Source: Paenibacillus sp. E222
Lineage (GTDB): Bacteria > Bacillota > Bacilli > Paenibacillales > Paenibacillaceae
Direction of reading: 5' to 3'
DNA length: 64,000 nt
Assembly (NCBI RefSeq): GCF_013401555.1
Contig: NZ_CP058552.1
Coordinates: 5,456,001-5,520,000, forward strand
Shown here: positions 1-8,383 of the stretch, piece by piece
How the letters are laid out: the number at the start of each line of letters is the position of its first letter
Numbering within the stretch: the first letter of the stretch is position 1
The notes under the pieces: model-generated
Told to the model about the DNA's origin: nothing
Seen by the model: the letters and a program-made list of their open reading frames with translations, nothing else
The model's database searches: none
Translations under genes and position numbers: made by a program

Positions 1-746
1 CCCAGACCCAGGAAACTGAGCGAAGCTTCCATAATGATCGTGGTCCCAACATTCATACCGCAGATCACGATAAAGGAAGATAAAATATTCGGCAGAATGT
101 GTTTTAGAATCAATCTCCCATTCTTGGCACCAATCGATCTGGCAGCGTGAACAAAGTCCCGTTCCTTGATACTCAACACCTCACTGCGGACTACACGGGT
201 GAAAGGAACCCAGTTCGTCACACCGATAACCAAAATCAGCGTCGTAATCCCTGGCCCCACAATAGCCATTACAACGAGCATAAACAGAATGGTAGGGATG
301 GCCATGAATGCATCACCTACGCGCATAATAACCGCATCCAGCCATTTTCCGTAAAATCCGGACAAGAGACCAAGAATGGCACCGATGATTCCGGACACGA
401 TGACTGCTCCCATACCTACGATTAATGAAACACGCGCACCATATACGATTCGACTCCACATGTCCCTGCCCAGATTATCCGTACCCAGCCAGTATTCAGC
501 CGTTCCCCCATCAAGCCAAGCTGGAGGTTTAAGGCGATTAAGGGGATTCACTGCTCCAGGATCATGACTCGTTAACAGAGGTGCACATATGGCGATTAAC
601 ACAACCAACAATACGAGCACAGCGCCAAATATTCCGGTCTTGCTGATGATCAGTTGTCTCCAGATGTAGCGAAGTCCTGTTGGTGTACGTACATTCTCAT
701 GTTCCTGTTCTGCACCCGGCATTGGCATTTCATTGCTGCCTGTCAT
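1..746 (-). CDS. dppC: DppC-like peptide ABC transporter permease (3' end cut by window edge)
   Basis: Inner-membrane subunit of an oligopeptide/dipeptide importer (BPD_transp_1, OppC/DppC branch). About 248 codons are visible; the family usually has 280-310, so only the C-terminal end is missing. The start is the ATG at 746, preceded by a GGAGG six bases upstream. A short cytoplasmic N-terminus is followed by a first membrane segment, then the periplasmic-side motif LGTDNLGRDMWSR that is typical of OppC/DppC proteins, and further membrane segments. The sequence RVVRSEVLSIKERDFVHAAR near the visible end matches the EAA-loop region that contacts the ATPase. It lies 15 bases after the DppB gene, and the ATPase genes would be expected beyond the left edge. 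Confidence 0.93.
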   Translation of the reverse strand, partial: MTGSNEMPMPGAEQEHENVRTPTGLRYIWRQLIISKTGIFGAVLVLLVVLIAICAPLLTSHDPGAVNPLNRLKPPAWLDGGTAEYWLGTDNLGRDMWSRIVYGARVSLIVGMGAVIVSGIIGAILGLLSGFYGKWLDAVIMRVGDAFMAIPTILFMLVVMAIVGPGITTLILVIGVTNWVPFTRVVRSEVLSIKERDFVHAARSIGAKNGRLILKHILPNILSSFIVICGMNVGTTIIMEASLSFLGL

Positions 747-761
747 CGATTGCACCTCCTT

Positions 762-1679
762 CTAATCGTATTTAATGCGTGGATCAAGCAGCCGGTAGGC
801 CACGTCCGTCAGAATATTCGTTACAACCACGATAAATGCAATGACAAAAACAGCGGCCTGTACAATCGCCATGTCATGGGTGTTGACTGCAACAACCAGC
901 AACTGACCCAGCCCAGGCCAGGAGAATACCGTCTCCGTAATCAATGTTCCACCAATCAAGCTTGTAAACTGCAAACTCATAATCGTTACGACCGGAATCA
1001 ATCCGTTACGAAACGCATGTTTGCCAATCACGACCATCCGGCCAAGCCCCTTACTCCGTGCTGTACGAATGTAATCCTGACTCAGAATTTCCAGCATGCT
1101 AGAGCGAATCAGACGAGTCATCTGAGCAGCAAGCCCGACCCCTAGTGTAAAGGCAGGCAATATCAGATGTGATACTCCGCCGCGGCCGGATACAGGCAAA
1201 ACTCCCCACATCACGGAAAATAACAAAATGAGCATAATGCCCATCCAAAAGTTCGGCATAGCTTTACCGATGACCGATATACCGGAGATGATCAGATCGG
1301 TAAACGTATTTCGTTTGACTGCTGATGCAACTCCAAGCGGTACAGCCATAACAATGGCAAAAAACATCGCTGCAACAGCCAGTTCAAAGCTGGCCGGCAA
1401 TCGTTCCAGTACAAGCTGTAAAGCCGGTTCTCCATAACGGAAAGATTGACCAAAGTCACCCTGCAATGCGCTGCCAAGGAACTTCATATACTGTGTGTAT
1501 AACGGCTGGTCCAGTCCGAGTGCCTGCGTTAATACAGCGCGGTCTTCCGCAGTAGCTGTTTCAGGCAGCATCAGAGCTACCGGATCACCCGTGACGCGGA
1601 CCAATATAAAAACGATCAATGAAACAATGAACAGAACCGGAATAACCTGCAGTAGTGACTTAAGTACATATTTGCCCAT
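762..1679 (-). CDS. dppB: DppB-like peptide ABC transporter permease
   Basis: First permease subunit of the same peptide importer, 305 residues. It opens with the typical hydrophobic segment after MGKYVLKSLLQ and carries the OppB/DppB landmarks: a VTGDP motif near residue 35, the LGLDQPLYTQYMKFL stretch, and the EAA-type loop DYIRTARSKGLG that docks on the ATPase. I chose the ATG at 1679 over a GTG at 1691 because the AAAGGAGG ribosome binding site overlaps the GTG and sits about ten bases before the ATG. It follows the binding-protein gene by about 100 bases, with a terminator-like hairpin between them. Confidence 0.95.
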   Translation of the reverse strand: MGKYVLKSLLQVIPVLFIVSLIVFILVRVTGDPVALMLPETATAEDRAVLTQALGLDQPLYTQYMKFLGSALQGDFGQSFRYGEPALQLVLERLPASFELAVAAMFFAIVMAVPLGVASAVKRNTFTDLIISGISVIGKAMPNFWMGIMLILLFSVMWGVLPVSGRGGVSHLILPAFTLGVGLAAQMTRLIRSSMLEILSQDYIRTARSKGLGRMVVIGKHAFRNGLIPVVTIMSLQFTSLIGGTLITETVFSWPGLGQLLVVAVNTHDMAIVQAAVFVIAFIVVVTNILTDVAYRLLDPRIKYD

Positions 1680-1698
1680 TTCTCTATCCACCTCCTTT

Positions 1699-1741
1699 TA
1701 AAAAAGAACGACAGGAACGTGGTACAGTCCCTGCCGTTCTC
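1699..1741 (-). terminator. Hairpin plus U-run between dppA-like and dppB-like genes
   Basis: On the minus strand AGAACGGCAGG pairs imperfectly with CCTGTCGTTCT and is followed by six T. It has the form of an intrinsic terminator inside an operon, just before the dppB ribosome binding site. A leaky terminator here would give more binding protein than permease, which is known for other ABC operons; the read-through level is not visible from sequence. Confidence 0.7.
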
Positions 1742-1778
1742 GGCTTATCCTTGTCATAACAGGTTGTTCTGTCTGATG

Positions 1779-3344
1779 TTACTGTGCAGGTGTAATCTCG
1801 TCAGCATAGAACATTTCATCGCTACGCGGCTCGAAGTTCACACGGCTATCGATACCATAAACTCCTTCCATTTGGTACAAATACACAGCCGGGCGATCTT
1901 CAGCAAGAATTTGTTGTACTTGCTGGTATTCTTTCTCCCTGGAAGCCGGATCCATGTTAACCAGCGCAGACTGGAGCAATTTCTCCACTTCCGGATTGTT
2001 ATAGTCCGACTCACCTTTGGCTTCGTCCAACATGTAACGATTGTAGTTATTGGAAGCATCAAAGAGGGAGTTCCCAATTCCGATCATGAAAATTTCCTTG
2101 AATGATTTGGAACTGTAACGTTCACTGAAAGCACTTGGTTCAAGCACGTCCAGATTAATTTTGAAGCCCACTTGCTCCAGCATTGCTGCCACGACTTCGG
2201 CAGGCTCTTTGTATTGAGAAGATACCGAGATGGTCATCTCCGCTTCACCTTCTGCGTAACCTGCTTCCTGCAACAGTTGCTTCGCCTTCTCTTGATCATA
2301 CAGTGATGTTTTGTACAACGAAGGATCTGCCCCGAAGTTGCCAGGTGTTACGGATGTGCGAGTCACGATACCTGCACCTCCGGCAATGCTGTCTACAATA
2401 CCCTGCTTATCAATCGCTAGATCAATAGCCTCCCGAACCTTCGGATCAGCTGTGACGCTGCCCTCTGTTTGGCGGAAAATCAACTGAAGTACACGCTGAA
2501 TCGGCGCTTTGACGATCTTCTTGTCTGCTTCGCCTTCAATGCGGGCAATATCTGTCGACGGAATAGATGCTGCGATATCAACACCACCTGCCAGCAGTTC
2601 AGATACACGTGTGGAAGCTTCGGGGATGACACGGAATACAACCTCATTCCATTTCGGTTCACCATCGAAGTAATTTTCATTTTTCACAAGTTCAACCCGA
2701 TCATCTTTTGTCCACTTCCTGAATTTGTACGGACCTGTGCCAACCGGTTGTTTAAGGAATTGATCAAAACCATTGTCCTCAATATATTTTGCTGGCAAGA
2801 TGCCTGCCCCCATTTTGGATAGACGATTAAGCAGCAACGGATCTGGTCCGTCGGTAATAATATCTACCGTATATTCATCGACCGCTTTCACTTCAACAAT
2901 GTTTTTGAAGTAGCTGTTTTGTTTCAGTGTACTGTCTTTGGCTACGCGCTCCAGTGTATACTTTACATCCGCTGAGGTGAATGGATCACCGTTATGGAAG
3001 GTCACGCCTTCACGCAGCTTGAAGCGCCAGGTTGTGTCATTCACTTGCTCCCATGAAGTTGCGAGACCTGGAACCTTCTTCTGTTCACTATCATTTTTGA
3101 TCAGATAATCAAATACGTTGACCAGCACCGCTTCACTGGATGTATTATTGTTGTTGTGCGGGTCAAAGCTCTCAATATCCGTAGCAGCTGCAATGGTAAG
3201 TGTAGTGCTGGCAGAAGTACTACTGCCCGATTCACTTGATGCCGAATTGCTATCCGTGCCAGTGCTCTTGCCACCACAAGCGCTCAGTACCAGTACTACA
3301 GCCAATAATGTGATCCACATGCTAGTCCATTGTCTTTTTTTCAT
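1779..3344 (-). CDS. dppA: Peptide-binding lipoprotein of an ABC importer (family 5, DppA/OppA-like)
   Basis: Extracellular solute-binding protein family 5 (SBP_bac_5), 521 residues, lipid-anchored on the outer face of the membrane. The signal peptide ends in the lipobox LSAC, so Cys23 is the expected anchor, followed by a Ser/Gly-rich linker. Family landmarks include SFDPHNNNNTSSE, TWRFKLREGVTFHNGDPF and the GTGPYKF motif. The product delivers peptides to the DppB/DppC permeases encoded downstream. The ATG overlaps the stop of the amidohydrolase gene in an ATGA arrangement, which suggests translational coupling. The exact peptide specificity cannot be read from the sequence. Confidence 0.95.
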   Translation of the reverse strand: MKKRQWTSMWITLLAVVLVLSACGGKSTGTDSNSASSESGSSTSASTTLTIAAATDIESFDPHNNNNTSSEAVLVNVFDYLIKNDSEQKKVPGLATSWEQVNDTTWRFKLREGVTFHNGDPFTSADVKYTLERVAKDSTLKQNSYFKNIVEVKAVDEYTVDIITDGPDPLLLNRLSKMGAGILPAKYIEDNGFDQFLKQPVGTGPYKFRKWTKDDRVELVKNENYFDGEPKWNEVVFRVIPEASTRVSELLAGGVDIAASIPSTDIARIEGEADKKIVKAPIQRVLQLIFRQTEGSVTADPKVREAIDLAIDKQGIVDSIAGGAGIVTRTSVTPGNFGADPSLYKTSLYDQEKAKQLLQEAGYAEGEAEMTISVSSQYKEPAEVVAAMLEQVGFKINLDVLEPSAFSERYSSKSFKEIFMIGIGNSLFDASNNYNRYMLDEAKGESDYNNPEVEKLLQSALVNMDPASREKEYQQVQQILAEDRPAVYLYQMEGVYGIDSRVNFEPRSDEMFYADEITPAQ

Positions 3345-4552
3345 TTTCCATGCTCCCCCTCAGAAGTTGTGTGTCTTGACAAATATTCAAGTGCTACGGC
3401 CGACAGCATGCCCACACCATACGGCATGGCCGTCTCATCCAGATCGAACATCGGATGGTGAAGCGGATAACGAGTTCGCTCTTCCTCGTTCCCTGAACCC
3501 AATCGGAAGAAAACACCCGGAATCTGTTCACAGTAGAATGCGAAATCTTCGCCGCCCGTGGACGGCGGAATAATGCTCCGTCCCTTCGCCCATTCGAGTC
3601 CGTCAACGGTCTCCGTAAGCAGGTCAACCATACCCAGATCGTTAACTACAACGGGGTAACCATCGCCATAGATGACTTCATGACCCGCCCCGAACGAACT
3701 GCACACACCACTTACAACCTGTTTAATCAGGGCTGGCATGCGTTCGCGAATGGCTGGGGAGAGTGTTCGAACCGTGCCGATCATCTCAACCTCCGGCGCA
3801 ATGGCAGTTCCCATGTAGCCTCCAGTTATTTTACCGATCGTTACCACAACCGGCTCCAGCGGGTCTACCATACGACTAGCCAGATTCTGTAGTGCAGTGA
3901 TGACCTGAGCAGATACAGCAATGGCATCGATGCCTTCATGCGGGCGGGCAGCATGTCCGCCCTTGCCAAGTATCCGAATCACCAGACGATCTGCCGAGGC
4001 AAACGCCACACCTTTGCTAACCCCGATGGTACCCGTATCTTGTCCTGGAGTCATATGTAGCCCTGCAATCGCGTCCACCTTTGGATTCTCCAGTACTCCA
4101 TCCTGAATCATGGCACGTGCACCTGCCAATCCTTCCTCCGCAGGCTGGAACACAAATTTGATGTTGCCCGATTTCGGTCGGCCAAGGCTTGTTAGCAGCT
4201 CAGCCGCCCCCATTAGAATGGTTGTATGAGCGTCATGCCCGCACAGATGGGCCTTGCCTTCTACCTGTGAGCTGTACTCAGCCACCTTTTGGTCCTGAAT
4301 TGGCAATGCATCCATATCTGCCCGAAGTGCGAATGTAGGCCCTTCCGTTTCTCCCCGCAGCACTCCTACGACTCCTGTTTTCCCTACCTTACGTGTTACT
4401 TCAAGACCCAGACTTTCCAAGTGTTTGGCTACGATCTCTGAAGTTCGAAATTCTTCATAGCCAATTTCCGGATGGCGATGGAAATCTCTCCGCCAGGCAA
4501 TGAGTTTGGGCTGAAGTGCTTGTGCGCGTTGATATAGTTGTGATTGTTCCAT
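3341..4552 (-). CDS. M20-family metallo-amidohydrolase / carboxypeptidase
   Basis: Zinc-dependent hydrolase of the M20D group (hippurate hydrolase, N-acyl-L-amino acid amidohydrolase), 403 residues and presumably cytoplasmic because there is no signal peptide. The metal-binding motifs are visible in order: CGHDAHTTILMGAA, the catalytic-glutamate motif FQPAEEGLAGA, GLHM, and the C-terminal STGGEDFAFY. The lid/dimerisation insert starts at GKGGHAARPHEGIDA. It sits between the GntR regulator (TAATG overlap) and the binding protein (ATGA overlap), so imported peptides or acylated amino acids are likely cleaved by this enzyme. The substrate itself is inference from the operon. Confidence 0.93.
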   Translation of the reverse strand: MEQSQLYQRAQALQPKLIAWRRDFHRHPEIGYEEFRTSEIVAKHLESLGLEVTRKVGKTGVVGVLRGETEGPTFALRADMDALPIQDQKVAEYSSQVEGKAHLCGHDAHTTILMGAAELLTSLGRPKSGNIKFVFQPAEEGLAGARAMIQDGVLENPKVDAIAGLHMTPGQDTGTIGVSKGVAFASADRLVIRILGKGGHAARPHEGIDAIAVSAQVITALQNLASRMVDPLEPVVVTIGKITGGYMGTAIAPEVEMIGTVRTLSPAIRERMPALIKQVVSGVCSSFGAGHEVIYGDGYPVVVNDLGMVDLLTETVDGLEWAKGRSIIPPSTGGEDFAFYCEQIPGVFFRLGSGNEEERTRYPLHHPMFDLDETAMPYGVGMLSAVALEYLSRHTTSEGEHGK

Positions 4553-5301
4553 TAGTTCTCATCCCCTTCTTTTTCATCGGATTCTGAAACGAGTCTGGCA
4601 TAGATTGCATCAGCCGAGAATTCAATGTGTTTTTTCATCGTCTCCCGGGACTTGATGCTGTCATGTGCTTTCAGCGCTTCAAGAATCTCCATATGTATCC
4701 CATGATTGAGGGAGCGAATTCGGTCATCATAGGGCATCAAGTCCAGTGCCGGATTAATTTTTGTCCGGATTTGTCTAACAGCCGTCTCACAGTACGGATT
4801 ACCGGATGCCTTGGCAATGGTCAGATGAAATTTCACATCCAGGGCCCGGAACCATTCCCTCGTACAGTGAGGTTCAATACTTTGCTCCATATAGGCTTCA
4901 AGCAGTTCCAGCTCGCCTGCGGTGATCCGCTCAGCAGCCAAAAAAGCCCCCTCCGGCTCGATAATGGTCCGGTATTCAAACACTTTCAGCATCTGATCCC
5001 AATCCCGCATAATTTCTTCTCTTGTGCGTTTATGAGAATTCGCTGTCAGTGGCAACACAAAAGTACCACCTTTGGCCCCCACGCGTTTCTCGATCAGGCC
5101 TTTTTCCTCCAGCGCAGATAACGCCTCGCGAACCGTAATTCGACTGGCATTAAATATCTCGGCAAGGTCTCGTTCGGAAGGAAGCTGTTCTTCACTCATT
5201 AATTCTTTGAGTATGATGGCTTCTTCAAGTTGCTCCCTTATAAATTCACTAACCTTTTTGGTAGATACTTTCTCAAAACGAAATGAAAACGTACTGGACA
5301 T
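4552..5301 (-). CDS. GntR-family transcriptional regulator (FadR subfamily)
   Basis: DNA-binding regulator, 249 residues from the ATG at 5301, which has GGAG seven bases upstream; upstream in-frame codons lack a ribosome binding site. The N-terminal winged helix-turn-helix shows LPSERDLAEIFNASRITVREALSALEEKGLI followed by a beta-wing, and the C-terminal FCD domain holds helical segments with GNPY. FCD domains usually bind small carboxylates or metals. It is the first gene of the peptide-importer operon, and an inverted repeat overlies its transcription start, so autoregulation is likely. Confidence 0.92.
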   Translation of the reverse strand: MSSTFSFRFEKVSTKKVSEFIREQLEEAIILKELMSEEQLPSERDLAEIFNASRITVREALSALEEKGLIEKRVGAKGGTFVLPLTANSHKRTREEIMRDWDQMLKVFEYRTIIEPEGAFLAAERITAGELELLEAYMEQSIEPHCTREWFRALDVKFHLTIAKASGNPYCETAVRQIRTKINPALDLMPYDDRIRSLNHGIHMEILEALKAHDSIKSRETMKKHIEFSADAIYARLVSESDEKEGDEN

Positions 5302-5320
5302 GTAAACACTCCGATCTGTA

Positions 5321-5372
5321 AATGGTCTAGACCTTATACCATTAATATAATTCCGACTAAACAGATATGCAA
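5321..5372 (-). promoter_or_regulatory. Promoter of the GntR-dpp operon with overlapping inverted-repeat operator
   Basis: Reading leftwards there is a -35 TTGCAT (5367-5372), a 17-base spacer and a -10 TATATT (5344-5349). Immediately downstream, 5321-5343 is an inverted repeat with nine-base arms AATGGTCTA and TATACCATT (one mismatch, five-base spacer), and it contains the ten-base palindrome GGTCTAGACC. Its position over the expected start site fits repression by the GntR protein encoded 20 bases downstream. Confidence 0.65.
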
Positions 5373-5425
5373 TACTTTTTTTTATGAATTTATAAATCGT
5401 TTTCAACTCAGTCTGTTTTCCAAGC

Positions 5426-5464
5426 AAAAAAGGATGCATCTGCATTAGACAGACACATCTTTTT
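5426..5464 (-). terminator. Probable terminator of the glycosyltransferase gene
   Basis: On the minus strand GATGTGTCTG and CAGATGCATC form an imperfect stem followed by CCTTTTTTG. It separates the glycosyltransferase gene from the GntR operon promoter. Confidence 0.5.
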
Positions 5465-5481
5465 AGTTTGAATTATTATCT

Positions 5482-6195
5482 CTATAATTCCTTATCTGCA
5501 TATGATCTGAAATTTCCCGTAACAGCTAACCGTTTGCTTCCTGCTAGGTAAAAGCTATCATCTGCTCTCCAGGTATGACTTTGTTTATTTTGTCTCCGGT
5601 GATACACATAGTTATATGGTGACGTAGCATAGGTTTTGAATCCTCTTTTTCTGCATTGTCTTAGAAAGGTTACATCTTCCCCAATGGAACGGTCCGTGAA
5701 TCGGACCTTCTTTAATACTTCCCTTTTGAACAGAAGTGTTCCGCCTTGTATGAATTCCACATGTTTATTCTTTTCTTCGGGTGATCTGACAAGCAGCGTT
5801 TTAGAAGCACCCAAGTAAACCAGACATGAATGTTTGCCCACGATATCACTTTTTGTTCGTCTTAGCCCATTCACTTGTTCTTTCAAATAAAATGGCGAGT
5901 AGTAGTCGTCATCATCAAATTTGGCGATCAACGGGAATCGGGCTCGGGTAATTCCCGCATTTAGACTTTGTCCGAGCGATATGCTTTCTGGTACTTGATA
6001 GACGCTAACATTCGCATGTTTTCGAACGCGATTTTGATATAATTGCAAATTCATGCTGTCATGATTCAAAATGATGATAAGCTCTTTTGCCTTATAGCGC
6101 TGTCGATTGTAATTTTGCAGGATGTTGTCAAAGAATTGTGGCCGATTGGTACATACAATAATGGACACACCGTTTCCCGTTTTATTTCCAGTCAT
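5482..6195 (-). CDS. Family 2 glycosyltransferase
   Basis: Cytoplasmic GT-A fold glycosyltransferase of about 237 residues. The start at 6195 has AAAGAGG seven bases upstream. The nucleotide-sugar motif region begins VSIIVCTNRPQFF, the metal-binding acidic cluster is FDDDDYYSP, and the acceptor-side motif GEDVTFLRQC follows. These match GT2 enzymes in the spore or capsule glycosylation range, but the donor and acceptor are not predictable. It is a single gene, bounded by terminators on both sides, and is short for a GT2 enzyme, with no membrane segment. Confidence 0.85.
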   Translation of the reverse strand: MTGNKTGNGVSIIVCTNRPQFFDNILQNYNRQRYKAKELIIILNHDSMNLQLYQNRVRKHANVSVYQVPESISLGQSLNAGITRARFPLIAKFDDDDYYSPFYLKEQVNGLRRTKSDIVGKHSCLVYLGASKTLLVRSPEEKNKHVEFIQGGTLLFKREVLKKVRFTDRSIGEDVTFLRQCRKRGFKTYATSPYNYVYHRRQNKQSHTWRADDSFYLAGSKRLAVTGNFRSYADKEL

Positions 6196-6286
6196 GACAT
6201 ACCCTCTTTTCTGCACATATATATTTTTTCATCATACGTTCAGAAGTAGAGAATGGTATAGACGAATCGATAGCGTATAAAACACC

Positions 6287-6326
6287 AAAAAACCCTCTGT
6301 CCTCAAGATCAGACAAAGGGTTCTTT
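6287..6326 (-). terminator. Intrinsic terminator of the Gfo/Idh operon
   Basis: Minus-strand hairpin with arms AACCCTTTGTC and GACAGAGGGTT followed by six T, 12 bases after the oxidoreductase stop codon. Confidence 0.85.
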
Positions 6327-6337
6327 TCATGCTAGGC

Positions 6338-7429
6338 TTAATTGGATTCGTTCATATATACGGCTTTACCTGTACGAGCGGACTCATAGAGTGCCTCCAG
6401 GATCTGTGAAACTACCAAAGCCTGTTTAGGAGTTACAACTGGCTCCAGATCTTTATCGATCGCTTCAATCCATTTTCTCATCTCTACATCCGGTGCACTT
6501 TCACTCTTTCCATCGTAGAAAGCGACCCCGCCTGCACTCAGTTCAATTTCGTTGGTGTACAAACGGCTGAATTTCTCGCCATTGATGCGCAGGCCATTCT
6601 TCATATCCGCACCCGCTTCGCTTCCGCTCAAGCTGCATTTCGCTTCATCCACGTCCAGTGAATTCAATGCCCAGCTGGATTCCAGCATAATTGTCGCGCC
6701 ATTCTCCATTACGATCATACCAAAAGCGGAATCTTCAACCGAGAATTTTTCCGGGTCCCATGGGCCCCATGCATTCGCTGCATTTTCTCTTTGTGAAAGC
6801 TCGTGATACGTTGTGCCCAGAACAACCTTCGGTTGATAGTTATCCATCATCCACAGCGTCAGGTCAAGTGCATGTGTACCGATGTCAATCAACGGTCCGC
6901 CGCCTTGTTTCTCCTCATCAAGGAAAACACCCCAAGTTGGTACCGCTCTTCTTCTGATCGCATGTGCTTTGGCAAAGTAAATCGAACCCAGTTCGCCAGC
7001 TTCACACAGCTGCTTCAGGTACAAGCTGTCTTCTCTGAAACGGTTATTGTATCCGATGGTCAGTTTTTTACCCGTACGCTCGGCTGCTTCAAGCATTTTT
7101 TGCGCTTCAGCAGATGTCTTGGCCATTGGTTTTTCACACATGACGTGTTTTCCGGATTCAAGTGCAGCAATAGAAATCTCTGCGTGAGAGATATTTGGCG
7201 TAAGAACATGAACAATATCAATCGTTTTATCCTGAAGTAATTCTTGATAATCCGTATATACCTGTGCTTCGGAACTACCATACTTTTCTTTGGCTTCTTC
7301 GGCACGTTCCTGAACGATATCGCAAAAAGCAACCAGTTCTACATTATCTAGCTTGCTCAGACTTGGCAGATGTTTGCCGTTTGCAATCCCGCCACAGCCA
7401 ATAATCCCTACACGATACGTTTTACTCAT
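6338..7429 (-). CDS. Gfo/Idh/MocA-family NAD(P)-dependent oxidoreductase
   Basis: Sugar or polyol dehydrogenase-like enzyme, 363 residues. The Rossmann fold begins VGIIGCGGIANGKHLPSL, the conserved catalytic-lysine motif is CEKPMAK near residue 100, and the C-terminal GFO_IDH_MocA_C domain includes the GGGPLIDIGTHALDL stretch with the conserved Asp and His. Start ATG has GAGGGTG upstream. It is the last gene of a three-gene operon with an AraC regulator (12-base gap) and a second family member. Likely role: oxidation or isomerisation of a sugar or inositol derivative; the exact substrate is unknown. Confidence 0.92.
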   Translation of the reverse strand: MSKTYRVGIIGCGGIANGKHLPSLSKLDNVELVAFCDIVQERAEEAKEKYGSSEAQVYTDYQELLQDKTIDIVHVLTPNISHAEISIAALESGKHVMCEKPMAKTSAEAQKMLEAAERTGKKLTIGYNNRFREDSLYLKQLCEAGELGSIYFAKAHAIRRRAVPTWGVFLDEEKQGGGPLIDIGTHALDLTLWMMDNYQPKVVLGTTYHELSQRENAANAWGPWDPEKFSVEDSAFGMIVMENGATIMLESSWALNSLDVDEAKCSLSGSEAGADMKNGLRINGEKFSRLYTNEIELSAGGVAFYDGKSESAPDVEMRKWIEAIDKDLEPVVTPKQALVVSQILEALYESARTGKAVYMNESN

Positions 7430-7441
7430 ATCTAATCACCC

Positions 7442-8365
7442 TCACTTTTGGTTTGGTTGTTTCATTTTACGGAAAGCCGATGGGGTCATCCCCAGACGCT
7501 TGCGAAAAACAGCATGCAAATAATTCGCATTGGTAAACCCTGAAGCCAGGGCGATTTGTTCGATGGAAACATTGCTTTCTTCCAGATTTCGGCACACCGC
7601 GCGCAGGCGAATATCCTCCAACACACGGCTGAAAGGCATTTCCGGCTGAACCTGATAAAAGATGCGTTGCAGTTGTCTGCTGCTAATATGCAGCTTCTCC
7701 GCTACATTTTCCAGCGTTACCGCTGAAGGATGATTCGCTTCCATATACTGAATGGCATAATCATACCTGTACACAGACATGTCTCGCACAGGAGCTTCCG
7801 CCCGATTCCCCCCGATATCGTAGGCTCGGACGGTCTTCAGTAGAATGCTGATCACCTGCTGTTTAATAGACGTGTAATATCCGATCAGTTTACGGTCACA
7901 AGCCTCATAGGCTTCCAGAAAACAGTTCATGGCGCGATGATAATCATGTACCGGAGCAAGAGGAAGTGTTCTAAGCTTTTCGATCGTTTCCTCTGATTCT
8001 GCTGCCTCCCACGGATCTACATCCTCTCTGGGATGTTCAATAATATCCACGTGCAGGCATAATTCATCCATGGCCTCTTGGGAATCCGCCTCCTGATAAT
8101 GAACAAGACCCGGACCCGTTAAATACAGCATGCCTTCAGAGAGCGGATGCATCTCATCCCCCAAAATGACTTTTCCTTTCCCTCTCGGGATGAAATGGAA
8201 CTCGAATTCCGCATGGTTATGAAAATCAACGATTCTGCCTGCCGGAAAAGAAGTCAGATGAAATCGCAGAACCCTTATCTCGTAATGTCCCCACAGGATC
8301 GAGACATCCAGTCTTTCCAGGATATCCTGTCGTTCAAGCATCTTCTCAAAAGGATATCGGCTCAA
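7442..8365 (-). CDS. AraC-family transcriptional regulator with cupin sensor domain
   Basis: Regulator of about 307 residues. The start is best placed at the TTG at 8365, seven bases after GGGAGG; the in-frame TTG at 8380 lies inside the ribosome binding site. The N-terminal half contains the cupin-like sugar-binding motif FHNHAEFEFHFIPRGKG, and the C-terminal 100 residues carry two helix-turn-helix motifs, ENVAEKLHISSRQLQRIF and IEQIALASGFTNANYLHAVFRKRLGMTPSAFR. It lies between the two oxidoreductase genes it probably controls. A TTACGACA direct repeat upstream of the operon is its likely binding site. Confidence 0.92.
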   Translation of the reverse strand: MSRYPFEKMLERQDILERLDVSILWGHYEIRVLRFHLTSFPAGRIVDFHNHAEFEFHFIPRGKGKVILGDEMHPLSEGMLYLTGPGLVHYQEADSQEAMDELCLHVDIIEHPREDVDPWEAAESEETIEKLRTLPLAPVHDYHRAMNCFLEAYEACDRKLIGYYTSIKQQVISILLKTVRAYDIGGNRAEAPVRDMSVYRYDYAIQYMEANHPSAVTLENVAEKLHISSRQLQRIFYQVQPEMPFSRVLEDIRLRAVCRNLEESNVSIEQIALASGFTNANYLHAVFRKRLGMTPSAFRKMKQPNQK

Positions 8366-8383
8366 TGTGGCACCTCCCAATAC

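Noticed and set aside
654..1145. Plus-strand frame opposite the DppB/DppC genes
   Set aside because: Composition is that of an antisense shadow, with no ribosome binding site; the minus strand has clear permease motifs.
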